From NCBI GenBank assembly GCA_035308565.1, contig DATGGK010000215.1:20086-84085 (forward strand): a stretch of DNA of 64,000 bases. The letters are read 5' to 3'. Positions 40,882 to 49,767 of this stretch are shown here, piece after piece. The DNA comes from JANXLS01 sp035308565. Its GTDB lineage: Bacteria > Planctomycetota > SZUA-567 > H5-PLA8. A model generated the notes under the pieces. The model had not been told where the DNA came from. It made no database searches and worked only from the letters and a program-made list of their open reading frames with translations. A program made the position numbers and the translations under genes. Each line of letters begins with the position of its first letter. Positions within the stretch are counted from its first letter, which is position 1.

Positions 40882-41748
40882 ATGAAAAAACGTTCGTTTC
40901 TTCAAAAACTTTTCGGCGGCGCGAAAGCGGAGAAGGCGTTCGAGAAGCGCCTCAACCGCATCGAGCGCAATCAGCAGATGATTCTGCGATTGCTGCAGCG
41001 CGAGGCGTTCAAGGACAGCGGCATTCTTGCGCCCGGATTTGCGGCGACGGGGTTGAGCGTCCATTCGATGCAGGGCGAGGACGGGCACATTCTGCATATT
41101 CTGCGCGAGATCGGTGTCACGAATCGGACATTTGTGGAGATCGGCATTCAAAACGGGCTGGAGTGCAACACGGCGAATTTGACCCTCAATTTTGGCTGGG
41201 GCGGCGTGCTGATCGAAGGCAATCCCGACGACGCGGCGCTGGCGAGACGCAATTACGCCTGCTTTCCAAACGTGACGGTGAAGCAGGCGTTTGTGACGAA
41301 GGAAAACGTGGCGGCGCTGCTGAAAGAGACGAACGCGAATTTGCAAGCGGATGTGTTTTCGCTGGACATCGACGGGAACGATTATTGGATTTGGGAGGCG
41401 CTCGCGGATTTCAAGCCGCGCTTGGTCGTCGCGGAATACAACGCGGCATTCGGGCCGGAGCGCGCGGTGACGATTCCGTACCAAGCGGATTTCTGTGTGG
41501 GGAAAGGAAAACCGCGGCTGTATTTTGGCGCGTCGCTGGCAGCGCTGACGAAATTGGCGAAGCGAAAAGGCTACGTGCTGGTCGGCTGCGCCGATTTGGG
41601 GCCGAACGCTTTTTTTGTGCGATTCGATGCGATGAAAGGGGCGCTGGCGGAGACGCCGGTGAAGGAGGCGTATCGGGCGATCCATTTGAAGCGGTATACG
41701 GAGGCGGATGCGGCGGAGGTGAATGGGATGGAACTGGTCCCCGTGTAA
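40882..41748 (+). CDS. FkbM-like SAM-dependent methyltransferase
   Basis: A 288-residue protein. A short basic N-terminal helix (KRSFLQKLFGG) precedes a Rossmann-like domain: FVEIGIQNGLECNTANLTL (motif I), GVLIEGNPDDA (motif II), FSLDIDGNDYWIWEAL, and PRLVVAEYNAAFGPE. The layout (glycine loop, then a D-x-D near residue 165) is that of FkbM-type methyltransferases, which methylate sugars or lipids. The substrate is not clear. A single heptad array follows its stop after 8 bases. Confidence 0.78.
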   Translation: MKKRSFLQKLFGGAKAEKAFEKRLNRIERNQQMILRLLQREAFKDSGILAPGFAATGLSVHSMQGEDGHILHILREIGVTNRTFVEIGIQNGLECNTANLTLNFGWGGVLIEGNPDDAALARRNYACFPNVTVKQAFVTKENVAALLKETNANLQADVFSLDIDGNDYWIWEALADFKPRLVVAEYNAAFGPERAVTIPYQADFCVGKGKPRLYFGASLAALTKLAKRKGYVLVGCADLGPNAFFVRFDAMKGALAETPVKEAYRAIHLKRYTEADAAEVNGMELVPV

Positions 41749-41756
41749 CGGACCAT

Positions 41757-41791
41757 TTGTCATTTGGCAGTTGTCATTTGTGATTTGTCAT
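41757..41791 (+). repeat. Heptad array, TTGTCAT type
   Basis: TTGTCAT, TTGGCAG, TTGTCAT, TTGTGAT, TTGTCAT. It contains the stop codon (TGA, 41760-41762 on the minus strand) of the convergent gene and encodes its last about 10 residues. Confidence 0.92.
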
Positions 41792-42284
41792 TTTCGATGT
41801 GATCGACTTTGCGGGTGACGTAGGGCCAATGGTGTTCGTCGCAAAGAATCTTGAGGGCGGCGAGCAGAGTGTCATTCTCAATCGCGTCGTCGTAGTCGAA
41901 TTCGATGGGATTGATGGCGACGGCGTTTCGGCCACATCTGATGCGCATGGAGTAGATAAGCGTGCCATCTTGTTCGAATTCGTCGCCGCTGTTCCGACCA
42001 ACCAGCCCAGATCGTTCGAACCTAACGAAAAAATTGAATCCTTCGGACGACGAATAACTTGCTCCGCCTGAAGTGCTATAAAGCACCACCTTAGGCTGGC
42101 TCCTAACGCCTTCCTCTCTCTTTGAGTGGCAGAGTTCATTCACTCTGCCTTCGATCAATTTATCGCGCATCCACATCTCTTTCGCCAGGGACTTGTCCAA
42201 ATAAGAGCCCACGGCAAAATACAGCACAATTCCGGCGACGAAGCAGGCGATGATCAGCGTGCGCAGGCTGTATTGGAATTTCAC
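41760..42284 (-). CDS. Hypothetical single-TM protein with FQYSLRTL motif, 174 aa
   Basis: The N-terminus KFQYSLRTLIIACFVAGIVLYF is a signal-anchor/TM helix with the F-x-SLR pattern often seen in Planctomycetota. The rest is a soluble, presumably exported domain without recognised family. GTG 42284 is preceded by GGAG with 7-base spacing; the longer frame from TTG 42344 is less likely. Residues from about 164 are encoded by a heptad array (DKSQMTTAK), so the original C-terminus may be lost. Function unknown. Confidence 0.68.
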   Translation of the reverse strand: MKFQYSLRTLIIACFVAGIVLYFAVGSYLDKSLAKEMWMRDKLIEGRVNELCHSKREEGVRSQPKVVLYSTSGGASYSSSEGFNFFVRFERSGLVGRNSGDEFEQDGTLIYSMRIRCGRNAVAINPIEFDYDDAIENDTLLAALKILCDEHHWPYVTRKVDHIENDKSQMTTAK

Positions 42285-42412
42285 GAGGAAGCTCCGGATT
42301 GCTGCGAACGATTGAAGGCCTGACTCCGCCTTTCCCTTGGACAACGGATTCCGTTATGAGTATTAATTGAACTTCGTCTGGCATATTCGTACACACATCA
42401 CCGGACTTTGTC

Positions 42413-44920
42413 ATGCGTCGAAATTCGATTTGGGCAATTACGATTCTATCGCTTGCGCTTCTGCGCGCCGGCGAACCCGCGTTCAATTACGCCGAAGCGC
42501 TGCAGAAATCGATCTACTTCTACGAATGCCAGCGCTCCGGGCCGCTGCCCGCGAACAACCGTGTCGAGTGGCGCGGACCGTCCGGCTTGAAAGACGGCAG
42601 CGATCACGGCGTCGATCTTACCGGCGGATGGTACGACGCGGGCGATCACGTCAAATTTGGATTGCCGATGGCGTCGAGCGTGACGCTGCTGGCGTGGAGC
42701 GTGATCGAGTACCGAGACGCATACGAAAAGACGGGGCAGCTTCCGTTCATTCTGGAGAACATCAAATGGGCCACCGATTATTTTTTGAAATGCCACACGT
42801 CGCCGAATGAATTTTACGGGCAGGTTGGCAACGGCGGCGCGGACCACGCCTGGTGGGGGCCGGCGGAAGTGATGCAGATGGCGCGGCCGTCGTACAAGAT
42901 CGACAAGGACCATCCTGGCAGCGAACTCGCCGGCGAAACCGCCGCCGCCTTGGCCGCCGCCTCGGTGGCTTTCAAGCCGACCGATCCCGCGTACGCGGCA
43001 AAGCTGCTCGGCCATGCGCGGCAGCTTTACGACTTTGCCGACAAGTATCGCGGAAAATATTGCGACGCGATTCAAGACGCGCGCGGGTTCTACAATTCAG
43101 TTAGCGGCTTTCAGGACGAACTGGTCTGGGGCGCGGCGTGGCTTTTTCTGGCCACGCGCGAAGCCGCCTATCTCGAAAAAGCGGAAAGCGATTACGAGCA
43201 GTTGAACGTTCAGCCGCAGACAAAATTGAAATCGTACAAATGGACGCTCAGTTGGGACGACAAATCGTACGGCTGCTACGTATTATTGGCGAAGTTGACC
43301 AACAAGCAACAATACAGAGACGACGCGGAGCGCTGGCTGGATTTTTGGAGCGTGGGTTATCACGGCGAGCACGTCAAATACACGCCCGGCGGATTGGCGT
43401 GGCTGGACCAATGGGGCTCGCTGCGCTACGCGGCGAACACGGCGTTTCTCGCTTTTCTCTATGGCGATTTCACGACCGATCCCATGCACAAAGCTCGCTA
43501 CCACGATTTCGCCGTGCGGCAGATCGACTACATGCTCGGCCAGAATCCAGCGCAGCGCAGTTTCCTGATCGGCTTCGGCAACAATCCGCCGCGCAATCCG
43601 CATCACCGCACCGCGCACGGATCGTGGCTCGACAATTTGCAGGAACCGGTGGAGAGCCGACATGTTTTGTACGGCGCGCTCGTCGGCGGGCCGGATTCAA
43701 ACGACGCTTACGCCGACAACCGCGGCGATTTCACGAAGAACGAAGTGGCCACCGATTACAACGCGGGCTTCACCGGCGCGCTGGCGCGGATGGTGCGCGA
43801 ATTCGACGGCACGCCGCTAAAAGATTTTCCGCCGAAGGAAAAACGCGACGACGAATTCTTTGTGCAAGCGAAAGTCAATTCGAGCGGCCCGCGCTACATC
43901 GAAATCAGCGCGCTGCTCAACAACCGCAGCGCCTGGCCGGCGCGCGTAGGCCACAAGCTCTCGTTTCGTTACTTCGTCGATCTAAGCGAAGTTTTTGCCG
44001 CCGGGCACACACTCAACGATGTCACAGTCACGACCGCCTACACGCAAGGTTCCGGAGTCTCCGGCCTGACCGCGTGGAATGCGGCAAAGCACATTTATTT
44101 CGTGGAACTTTTTTTCGATGGCACGTTGATCTATCCGGGCGGGCAGCAGCATTATAAAAAGGAGACGCAGTTCCGCCTGTCGCTGCCGCAGAACACGAAC
44201 AAGCCCGAATGGGACAATTCAAACGATTGGTCGTTCGCCGATTTGAACAGCAGCGAGCACCGCAAGACCGCGAACATTCCCGTGTACGAAGACGGCAAGC
44301 TCGTTTATGGAGACACCCCGCCAAAGGGCGACGGCGCGCCGATCGTAGGACGGGTTTCCGACGCGTCCAAACCTGACGCCACGAAAACGCACCCCAAAAA
44401 CGATTCAGCTAAGTCCGATCCGCCAAGGCCGGCGAATCCAAGCCCCACCGCGCCGATTGCGGCCGGCGCCATCAAGGTGCTCTACAAATGCGTGGAGACG
44501 AACGCGTCGGGCAATCAAATCAAGCCGCATTTCAAGCTCGTCAATACGGGGGCCGTGGCGGTGCCTCTGAGCGAATTGACGATCCGCTATTGGTTCACGA
44601 TCGACGGCGAAAAACCGCTCACGCATTGGTGCGATTATTCGCCGGTGGGCAGTGCGAACGTGAAAGGCACATTCACAAAGCTTCCCAAACCGCGCGCAAA
44701 CGCCGACTATTATCTTGAAATCGGTTTTACTGAAGCAGCGGGGACGCTGGCCAAAGGCACGGATATCGAAATCCAATCGCGCTCCGCCAAGAACGATTGG
44801 ACCGCGTTCAATCAAGCCGATGATTATTCCTTCGACGCCGGAAAGAGCGATTACGCCGAATCGCCAAAAATTACGCTGTATCGAAATGGCGTATTGATTT
44901 CAGGCGCAGAACCGAAATGA
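42413..44920 (+). CDS. Secreted GH9 endoglucanase with CBM3 modules
   Basis: An 835-residue cellulase. After a signal peptide (AITILSLALLRAG), the GH9 (alpha/alpha)6 catalytic domain (about residues 22-465) has the metal/base Asp pair in GGWYDAGDHVKFGLPM, His in PHHRTAHGSW and the acid Glu in NEVATDYNAGFTGALA. A CBM3c-like module follows (about 475-610: FFVQAKVNSSGPRYIEISALLNNRSAWPARVGHKLSFRYFVDLSE). After a Pro/Lys/Asp-rich linker (about 635-690) comes a second CBM3 (about 695-830: IKVLYKCVETNASGNQIKPHFKLVNTG...LTIRYWF). This is the theme-B processive endoglucanase layout; it would cut cellulose outside the cell. The stop TGA lies in a heptad array. Confidence 0.95.
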   Translation: MRRNSIWAITILSLALLRAGEPAFNYAEALQKSIYFYECQRSGPLPANNRVEWRGPSGLKDGSDHGVDLTGGWYDAGDHVKFGLPMASSVTLLAWSVIEYRDAYEKTGQLPFILENIKWATDYFLKCHTSPNEFYGQVGNGGADHAWWGPAEVMQMARPSYKIDKDHPGSELAGETAAALAAASVAFKPTDPAYAAKLLGHARQLYDFADKYRGKYCDAIQDARGFYNSVSGFQDELVWGAAWLFLATREAAYLEKAESDYEQLNVQPQTKLKSYKWTLSWDDKSYGCYVLLAKLTNKQQYRDDAERWLDFWSVGYHGEHVKYTPGGLAWLDQWGSLRYAANTAFLAFLYGDFTTDPMHKARYHDFAVRQIDYMLGQNPAQRSFLIGFGNNPPRNPHHRTAHGSWLDNLQEPVESRHVLYGALVGGPDSNDAYADNRGDFTKNEVATDYNAGFTGALARMVREFDGTPLKDFPPKEKRDDEFFVQAKVNSSGPRYIEISALLNNRSAWPARVGHKLSFRYFVDLSEVFAAGHTLNDVTVTTAYTQGSGVSGLTAWNAAKHIYFVELFFDGTLIYPGGQQHYKKETQFRLSLPQNTNKPEWDNSNDWSFADLNSSEHRKTANIPVYEDGKLVYGDTPPKGDGAPIVGRVSDASKPDATKTHPKNDSAKSDPPRPANPSPTAPIAAGAIKVLYKCVETNASGNQIKPHFKLVNTGAVAVPLSELTIRYWFTIDGEKPLTHWCDYSPVGSANVKGTFTKLPKPRANADYYLEIGFTEAAGTLAKGTDIEIQSRSAKNDWTAFNQADDYSFDAGKSDYAESPKITLYRNGVLISGAEPK

Positions 44921-44976
44921 GTCCTGAGTGCTGAAGCGCGAAGCGCTTCGTCGCCGTTGCTCAGCACTCAGGACCC
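44918..44976. repeat. Heptad hairpin, TGAGTCC type, at the GH9 stop
   Basis: TGAGTCC, TGAGTGC, TGA at 44918-44934 (including the stop codon) and the inverted GCTCAGCACTCAGGACC at about 44959-44975. The loop contains AGCGCGAAGCGCTTCG. It could end the cellulase transcript. Confidence 0.88.
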
Positions 44977-45001
44977 GGCATGCTCTGTAGAAACCATCTG
45001 C

Positions 45002-45110
45002 GACCCCTCCGGGGTCGAGGAACATTAAGGGCGCCCTTACCCGGGGGTATCGGGCGAGTACGCCCTCAACCCCCGGCTACGATCTTGAACCCCTCCGGGG
45101 TAAAAGAGTG
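45002..45110. repeat. Intergenic palindromes
   Basis: ACCCCTCCGGGGT twice (45003-45015 and 45090-45105) and GGGCGCCC/CCGGGGG-type palindromes between the cellulase and hisI genes. Confidence 0.75.
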
Positions 45111-45136
45111 CAATCTTGCGAAGATTTCTACGGAGC

Positions 45137-45150
45137 GCACTCAGCACTCA
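45137..45150 (-). repeat. Short heptad array at the hisI stop
   Basis: Two GCACTCA units, the inverse of TGAGTGC. The hisI stop codon (45148-45150) is inside. It is inverted relative to 44918-44934. Confidence 0.7.
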
Positions 45151-45600
45151 GGACTTTTTGCCGTACACGTTCTTCGGATCAAACACCCGTTCTCCCGCCT
45201 CGCGCGCTGTCCACTCGCCGTTTGCATTCTTCTCGATCACATACGCAAAACAGGATTTGAAACCGAGATGGCAGTTGCCTTTGATCTGGCGCACCTTCGC
45301 CAGCAATGCGTCGCCGTCGCAATCAGTGCGCAGTTCGACAAGATGCTGCGTGTGACCGGACTCTTCGCCTTTGAGCCAGAGCTTTTTGCGCGAGCGCGAA
45401 TAGTAATGCATCAGGCCCGTCTCAAGCGTTTTTTGCAGCGCGGCGCGATCAGCAAACGCGACGCCGAGCACTTCGAGTGTCGCCGCATCCTGCGAGATGA
45501 CAGTGACGAGACCCTGCTCATTCCATTTCAGCGCATCGAGCAGCGCGACAATACCGGCACGAGCGTTGAGCCGTTCAAAGAATTCAGGACCGCTGGACAT
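45148..45600 (-). CDS. hisI: Phosphoribosyl-AMP cyclohydrolase HisI
   Basis: A 150-residue enzyme of histidine biosynthesis that opens the purine ring of phosphoribosyl-AMP. It has the diagnostic MHYYSRSRKKLWLKGEESGHTQHLVELRTDCDGDALLAKV, where the Asp/Cys residues bind Mg and Zn, and the C-terminal GNCHLGFKSCFAYV with the second Zn-binding cysteine. There is no HisE fusion and no other his gene here. ATG 45600 precedes the homologous N-terminus. Confidence 0.96.
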   Translation of the reverse strand: MSSGPEFFERLNARAGIVALLDALKWNEQGLVTVISQDAATLEVLGVAFADRAALQKTLETGLMHYYSRSRKKLWLKGEESGHTQHLVELRTDCDGDALLAKVRQIKGNCHLGFKSCFAYVIEKNANGEWTAREAGERVFDPKNVYGKKS

Positions 45601-46149
45601 TTCAATTTCTCACGCAAAGGCGCGGAGGCGCAAAGAACAGAAGAAGGGTAACACAAACAGCCGCTAACTTTGTTGGCAGTGCCGCATCTGGAACTGCCTT
45701 GAATCTCAACCAATTTGCCGCCGGCACACGTTCTTCTTTGCACTGCTAACATTTCAAATCTTCGTCGCGCGCAAAGATTTTGCGAGCGCAAGCGAGCGCC
45801 GCAGTTAGCGCCAACGGCGCGAACTTTTAAAGCCCAGGGCGGAGCGCAGCGCAGCCCTGGGTCACGGCCACCTTCGCGCCACAAGCCCCAACGGGGCGAA
45901 CTAGCGGTGGCAAGCGCCGATAAAATTTAGTTCGCCCCGTTGGGGCTTTGGGGCGTTACCCATCACGGACCCAGGCCATCGCTTCGCTGCGGCCTGGGCT
46001 TTAAAAGTTCGCCCCGTTGGGGCTGAAGACAACAGATCGCGAACGCACGATGACGATTTCCTTCGTGAAGATTCGTGAGATTCGTTGTTCAATCCGTTGG
46101 TTGCGGCCTTTCGGCCGCGCTACGCCTTTGCGCCTCTGCATGAGAATCA
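45601..46149. repeat. Gene-free 550-base stretch of dispersed palindromes
   Basis: It holds CGCAAAG/CTTTGCG words (45608-45640), GCCCAGGGCGGAGC...GCAGCCCTGGG (45832-45862), GCCCCAACGGGGCGAA at 45885-45900, inverted TTCGCCCCGTTGGGGC at 45930-45946 and again at 46009-46024, and a second CCCAGGCC...GGCCTGGG pair. No gene is supported. The palindromes on both sides form large inverted repeats. Confidence 0.8.
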
Positions 46150-46482
46150 TTAAATCCCCGTATTGGACAGCAGCACGCTCAGCGAATTCACCAACTCCGT
46201 CAGCCGCGGATGTTGCGCTTCCAATCCCGCGACCGACGACGACAGTCCTTCCAGCGCGTGGTGAAAAAGCTGCGGCTGCTTTTCGCTGCGCGTCAATTCA
46301 TGCGTCGAGAGATCGACGTAACCCGCGATGCTGCGCGCCTGATCGGCGTCGGTCTTCGACAGCGCCGCCAGTTCGTTCTTCAATTTGCCGAAAAGCGCCT
46401 GCATTTCCGCGCGCTGCCCGGCGCTCATTCCTTCCGCGCGGCGCAGGCGCTCCTCGATGCTTGCAATCGTGTCCTCAATCAT
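46150..46482 (-). CDS. Small helical protein (DUF4404-like), 110 aa
   Basis: Mostly coiled-coil helices: IEDTIASIEERLRRAEGM, EMQALFGKLKNELAAL, HALEGLSSSVAGLEA, and HPRLTELVNSLSVLL. It weakly resembles DUF4404. ATG 46482 is preceded by GGAG with about 7-base spacing. It lies downstream of the aldolase gene in the same direction with a REP element between. Function unknown. Confidence 0.68.
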   Translation of the reverse strand: MIEDTIASIEERLRRAEGMSAGQRAEMQALFGKLKNELAALSKTDADQARSIAGYVDLSTHELTRSEKQPQLFHHALEGLSSSVAGLEAQHPRLTELVNSLSVLLSNTGI

Positions 46483-46493
46483 TCTCAAACTCC

Positions 46494-46520
46494 GTAGCGC
46501 GGGCGTTCCGCCTGCACGTT
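46494..46520. repeat. REP element, GTAGCGCGGGCGTTCCGCC type
   Basis: The GTAG head followed by a CGGGCGTTCCGCC(TG) imperfect palindrome, between the aldolase and the helical-protein gene. Confidence 0.65.
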
Positions 46521-46524
46521 TCCA

Positions 46525-47574
46525 TTACGCCACCGTGATTTCCTTGCACAGATACACGTCCTGGACCGTGTTCAACAATTCGATCCCGTCTTTGCGCGGT
46601 TTCTGAAATGCTTTGCGCCCCGAAATCAATCCCGTACCGCCGGCACGTTTGTTGACAACAGCCGTGACCGCCGCGTCCTGCAAATCGTGTTCGCCCGACG
46701 CGCCGCCCGAATTGATCAACCCCGCGCGCCCCATGTAGCAATTCGCGACTTGATAGCGCGTCAGATCGATTGGATTGGCAGTCGTCAATTCGTTGTAGAC
46801 TTTTTTGTGCGTCTTGCCGAAATTCAGCGCCATGTAGCCGCCGTTGTTCTCGGGCAATTTCTGTTTGATGATGTCCGCCTCAATCGTCACGCCCAAATGA
46901 TTCCCCTGCCCCGTCAAATCGGCGGCAAGCGAATAATCGACGCCGTCTTTTTTGAACGCAGCGTTGCGCAAGTAGCACCACAAAATCGTCGCCAACCCAA
47001 GCTCATGAGCTTTCGAAAACGCCGCGCTCACCTCCTGAATCTGCCGCTTCGATTCTTCCGATCCAAAATAAATCGTCGCGCCCACCGCGACGCAGCCCAT
47101 GTTGAACGCGTCATGGACGTTCGCGAACATGATTTGATCGTAGCTGTTGGGGTAGCTCAAAAATTCGTTGTGATTGAGTTTCAAAATGAACGGAATCTTG
47201 TGCGCGTATTTACGCGATACCGCGCCGAGCACGCCGAAGGTGCTGGCCACGGCGTTGCAGCCGCCTTCGATCGCCAGTTCGACGATGTTCGCCGGATCGA
47301 AATAATCCGGATTCGGCGCGAAGCTGGCCCCCGCCGAATGCTCGATGCCTTGATCGACGGGAAGTATGCTGAGGTAGCCCGTGTTCGCCAGCCGCCCGTG
47401 CGAAAACATCGCCGCCAAATTGCGCAGCGTAATCGAGCTGCGGTCGGTGTGCGCGTAGATGCGGTCGATGAAGTCCGGCCCCGGCAAATGCAGACGTTCT
47501 TTCGAAATTGTTTTGCAGACATGCGCCAGCAGGCTTTCCTGCGCGCCCAACAGCGATTGAATCTTGTTCAGCAT
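46525..47574 (-). CDS. fbaB: Class I fructose-bisphosphate aldolase, FbaB/DhnA-like
   Basis: A 349-residue archaeal-type class I aldolase that cleaves fructose-1,6-bisphosphate to DHAP and GAP through a Schiff base. Key blocks are GYLSILPVDQGIEHSAG, IPFILKLNHNEFL, GCVAVGATIYFGSE, GYMALNFGKTHKKVYNEL and the C-terminal phosphate-binding RAGLINSGGASGE. Metal-free catalysis through a lysine is expected. It has no near glycolytic neighbours. Confidence 0.95.
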   Translation of the reverse strand: MLNKIQSLLGAQESLLAHVCKTISKERLHLPGPDFIDRIYAHTDRSSITLRNLAAMFSHGRLANTGYLSILPVDQGIEHSAGASFAPNPDYFDPANIVELAIEGGCNAVASTFGVLGAVSRKYAHKIPFILKLNHNEFLSYPNSYDQIMFANVHDAFNMGCVAVGATIYFGSEESKRQIQEVSAAFSKAHELGLATILWCYLRNAAFKKDGVDYSLAADLTGQGNHLGVTIEADIIKQKLPENNGGYMALNFGKTHKKVYNELTTANPIDLTRYQVANCYMGRAGLINSGGASGEHDLQDAAVTAVVNKRAGGTGLISGRKAFQKPRKDGIELLNTVQDVYLCKEITVA

Positions 47575-47776
47575 TTTGAAACTCCCCCACGGGTAATTAA
47601 GCCGGGTTTATTTATGCCGCCAACGCCGAGAAATGGAAGCCAAAATCCAGCTCTCGCCAAATAAATCGTCCGCGCGCTGCCTTCCCCTCACCCTTCCTTC
47701 TTTGCGCCTTCCTTTGCGCCTCCGCGCCTTTGCGTGAAGAAATCGGACGGTCAGGACAAAAGTCGGGATCACGAAC

Positions 47777-47800
47777 GTGCAGGCGGGACGCCTGCACCAC
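47777..47800. repeat. REP-like palindrome, GCAGGCGGGACGCCTGC type
   Basis: GTGCAGGCGGGACGCCTGCACCAC, 87 bases upstream of the sigma factor gene start. The 311-base gap (47575-47886) also holds a CTTTGCG/GCGCC repeat (47699-47738); no gene is seen in it. Confidence 0.85.
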
Positions 47801-47886
47801 GAGAACAATTTCCCGCGAAGAATTGTTGTCGCAATTCGTCTCCCTTGCGCCATTCTATAATGAACGCGAATGCAGGAGTCGCAGCA

Positions 47887-49671
47887 ATGTCCATGAGCAT
47901 AAACGATCATGCGCCGCAGGACGGCGCGGGCGGGTGCATGCCGGTGCTGGCGCCGGGGCCAATGTCCACCGCCGAGGCCTTGCGCCGGCTGGCGCTGCAG
48001 CGGGACAGCCAGGCGTGGAGCGCGATTCTGCACAACCATGGCGTGGGGATTCTGCGAGTGGCTCAGCGCATCACCGGCGACCGGTCGCTGTGCGAGGATG
48101 TGTGCCAGGAGACGCTTTTGCAGATACGGGCGCACGCGCGCAATTTCAGGCCGCCGGCCAACGCCGGCGAGGCTGATGCGGCGGCGCGGGGATGGGTTAT
48201 GTGCATTGCATACCGGACCGCGGTGAGTATGTTGCGCTGCACAAACCGGCGCAATCAGAACGAAGAACAGGCTCAGCTTGAAAAACGAATGCGCGGAGCA
48301 GCGGAAAATGCAAGTGACTCGCTGCTGACGGCCGAACAGATGGCGCGCGTGCGCGACGAAGTGGCGGGCCTCCCCGATTTGCTGCGCAGCGCCGTGTGTC
48401 TGCATTTTTACGGCGAGATGACGTACCCCGAATTGAGCGCCGCGCTGGAATGTTCCGAAAAAGCCGCGCGCAAACGCGTCGAACGCGGCGTGCAGCGGCT
48501 GCGCACGCGACTGGCGTGCGGCACTGCGGCAGTCGGCGCCGGCGCGCTGGCGGCTGCACTAATCGGACAATCGGCGAGCAGTGCGGCGGCGGCAAGCGCA
48601 TCGACTTCTCTCAGCATTGGGCAGCTTGCCGCGTGGCAAGCGCTGTTGAATCATCCGGCCGCACCGCTCTTGGCGGGCGTGGCCAAAGGGACAGGAGTGG
48701 CAATCATGACCAAATACGTAGTGGGCGCGGCGGCAGTGCTTGCGTTCGGACTTTCGACATTTCAAGCGGTGCGCATTAATACGCTGTCGCAGGAATTGAG
48801 CGAGGCGAAGCAAAAGGCCGCGGCGCTCGACGGCGTGCAGGACCGCCTCGACACGCTCGAAAATAAACTCGCGCAAAACGTCGCGGATTCAGCCGCGCTA
48901 AAATCGAGCGTGCAGTCGCGCAACAACGATCTGGCGCAGATTGAAAAGAAAGTGACGACGCTCGAACAGCAGCCGCCGTCGAGCGGCGTTTTCGCGTACG
49001 CGATGCCGACGGAAGGAACCGCAGGCGGGCCGCCGAGAATGATCATCCGGGGCGGGGCTGGAATCGGCGGAGCGCCGGTGGTGATTGCGGCAGATAAAGA
49101 TGCGCCGTACACGGCGGTGGAACAGGCAATTCGGCAAACCTATCCGAAGGCGCCGCCTCCAACAAAGGATGCCGTCGTGAAGATTCTCGGCGATGGCACC
49201 GTTCAATATCAATCCGCCGACGGCCGCGTTTTGCAGCAGTTCAAAGACGACCGCATCGCCAGGATCGCCGAGAAAGCAATGCCCGGCGTTGGAACGGCGC
49301 CCGTTACGCCGCCGCAGGCCGCGACAATCGCCGGCGATATGTTTTACAGAGTGGACGCAACCGGTGACGTGATTGCGACGCCGCTGCCCGGAACTGCCAA
49401 CGCGGCTCCAAAGGCGCTGCCGCCTGCCGCGGGGGCGCCCGCGCCGTTGCACAACTATGGCGACAGCGTCGCGCAGACACTCAAGGAACTCTTCTTCGGC
49501 GGCGACGCCATGTTGAAACCCCCGGCGGTCGAACCGCCTGCCTATTTGCCAAAGCCAATTCTGCCGCCCGCACGAATCGCGCCCGCGCCCGAAACCCCGC
49601 CGGTCGCGCCCACTCCCGCGGTGAAGCCGCCGAAGTTGCCCAAAGACGATGGTACGCGCCGGGAGTTTTGA
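47887..49671 (+). CDS. ECF-like sigma factor with membrane-anchored coiled-coil extension
   Basis: A 594-residue protein. Residues about 25-105 are sigma-70 region 2 (WSAILHNHGVGILRVAQRITGDRSLCEDVCQETLLQI); about 150-205 is region 4 (LPDLLRSAVCLHFYGEMTYPELSAALECSEKAARKRVERGVQRLR, a helix-turn-helix). A TM helix follows (about 270-290), then a coiled coil (about 292-370) and a Pro/Ala-rich C-terminal part. ECF sigmas with such C-terminal extensions are common in Planctomycetota; the extension may anchor or gate the sigma domain. GGAG precedes ATG 47887 by 9 bases. The coiled coil is clearly duplicated in the next gene. Confidence 0.85.
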   Translation: MSMSINDHAPQDGAGGCMPVLAPGPMSTAEALRRLALQRDSQAWSAILHNHGVGILRVAQRITGDRSLCEDVCQETLLQIRAHARNFRPPANAGEADAAARGWVMCIAYRTAVSMLRCTNRRNQNEEQAQLEKRMRGAAENASDSLLTAEQMARVRDEVAGLPDLLRSAVCLHFYGEMTYPELSAALECSEKAARKRVERGVQRLRTRLACGTAAVGAGALAAALIGQSASSAAAASASTSLSIGQLAAWQALLNHPAAPLLAGVAKGTGVAIMTKYVVGAAAVLAFGLSTFQAVRINTLSQELSEAKQKAAALDGVQDRLDTLENKLAQNVADSAALKSSVQSRNNDLAQIEKKVTTLEQQPPSSGVFAYAMPTEGTAGGPPRMIIRGGAGIGGAPVVIAADKDAPYTAVEQAIRQTYPKAPPPTKDAVVKILGDGTVQYQSADGRVLQQFKDDRIARIAEKAMPGVGTAPVTPPQAATIAGDMFYRVDATGDVIATPLPGTANAAPKALPPAAGAPAPLHNYGDSVAQTLKELFFGGDAMLKPPAVEPPAYLPKPILPPARIAPAPETPPVAPTPAVKPPKLPKDDGTRREF

Positions 49672-49767
49672 TTAAAATCGGCGGCGAAATCGAATGAGTT
49701 CTCGCGCTCGCGCATCGGCGCGAGCCGTTCGGCGAACGGTCAGCGCATCGCATCGGAGGAATTTCAA

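Noticed and set aside
45601..46149. Small genes in the 550-base gap
   Set aside because: Short frames on both strands follow the palindromes and have no coding-like composition or family match.
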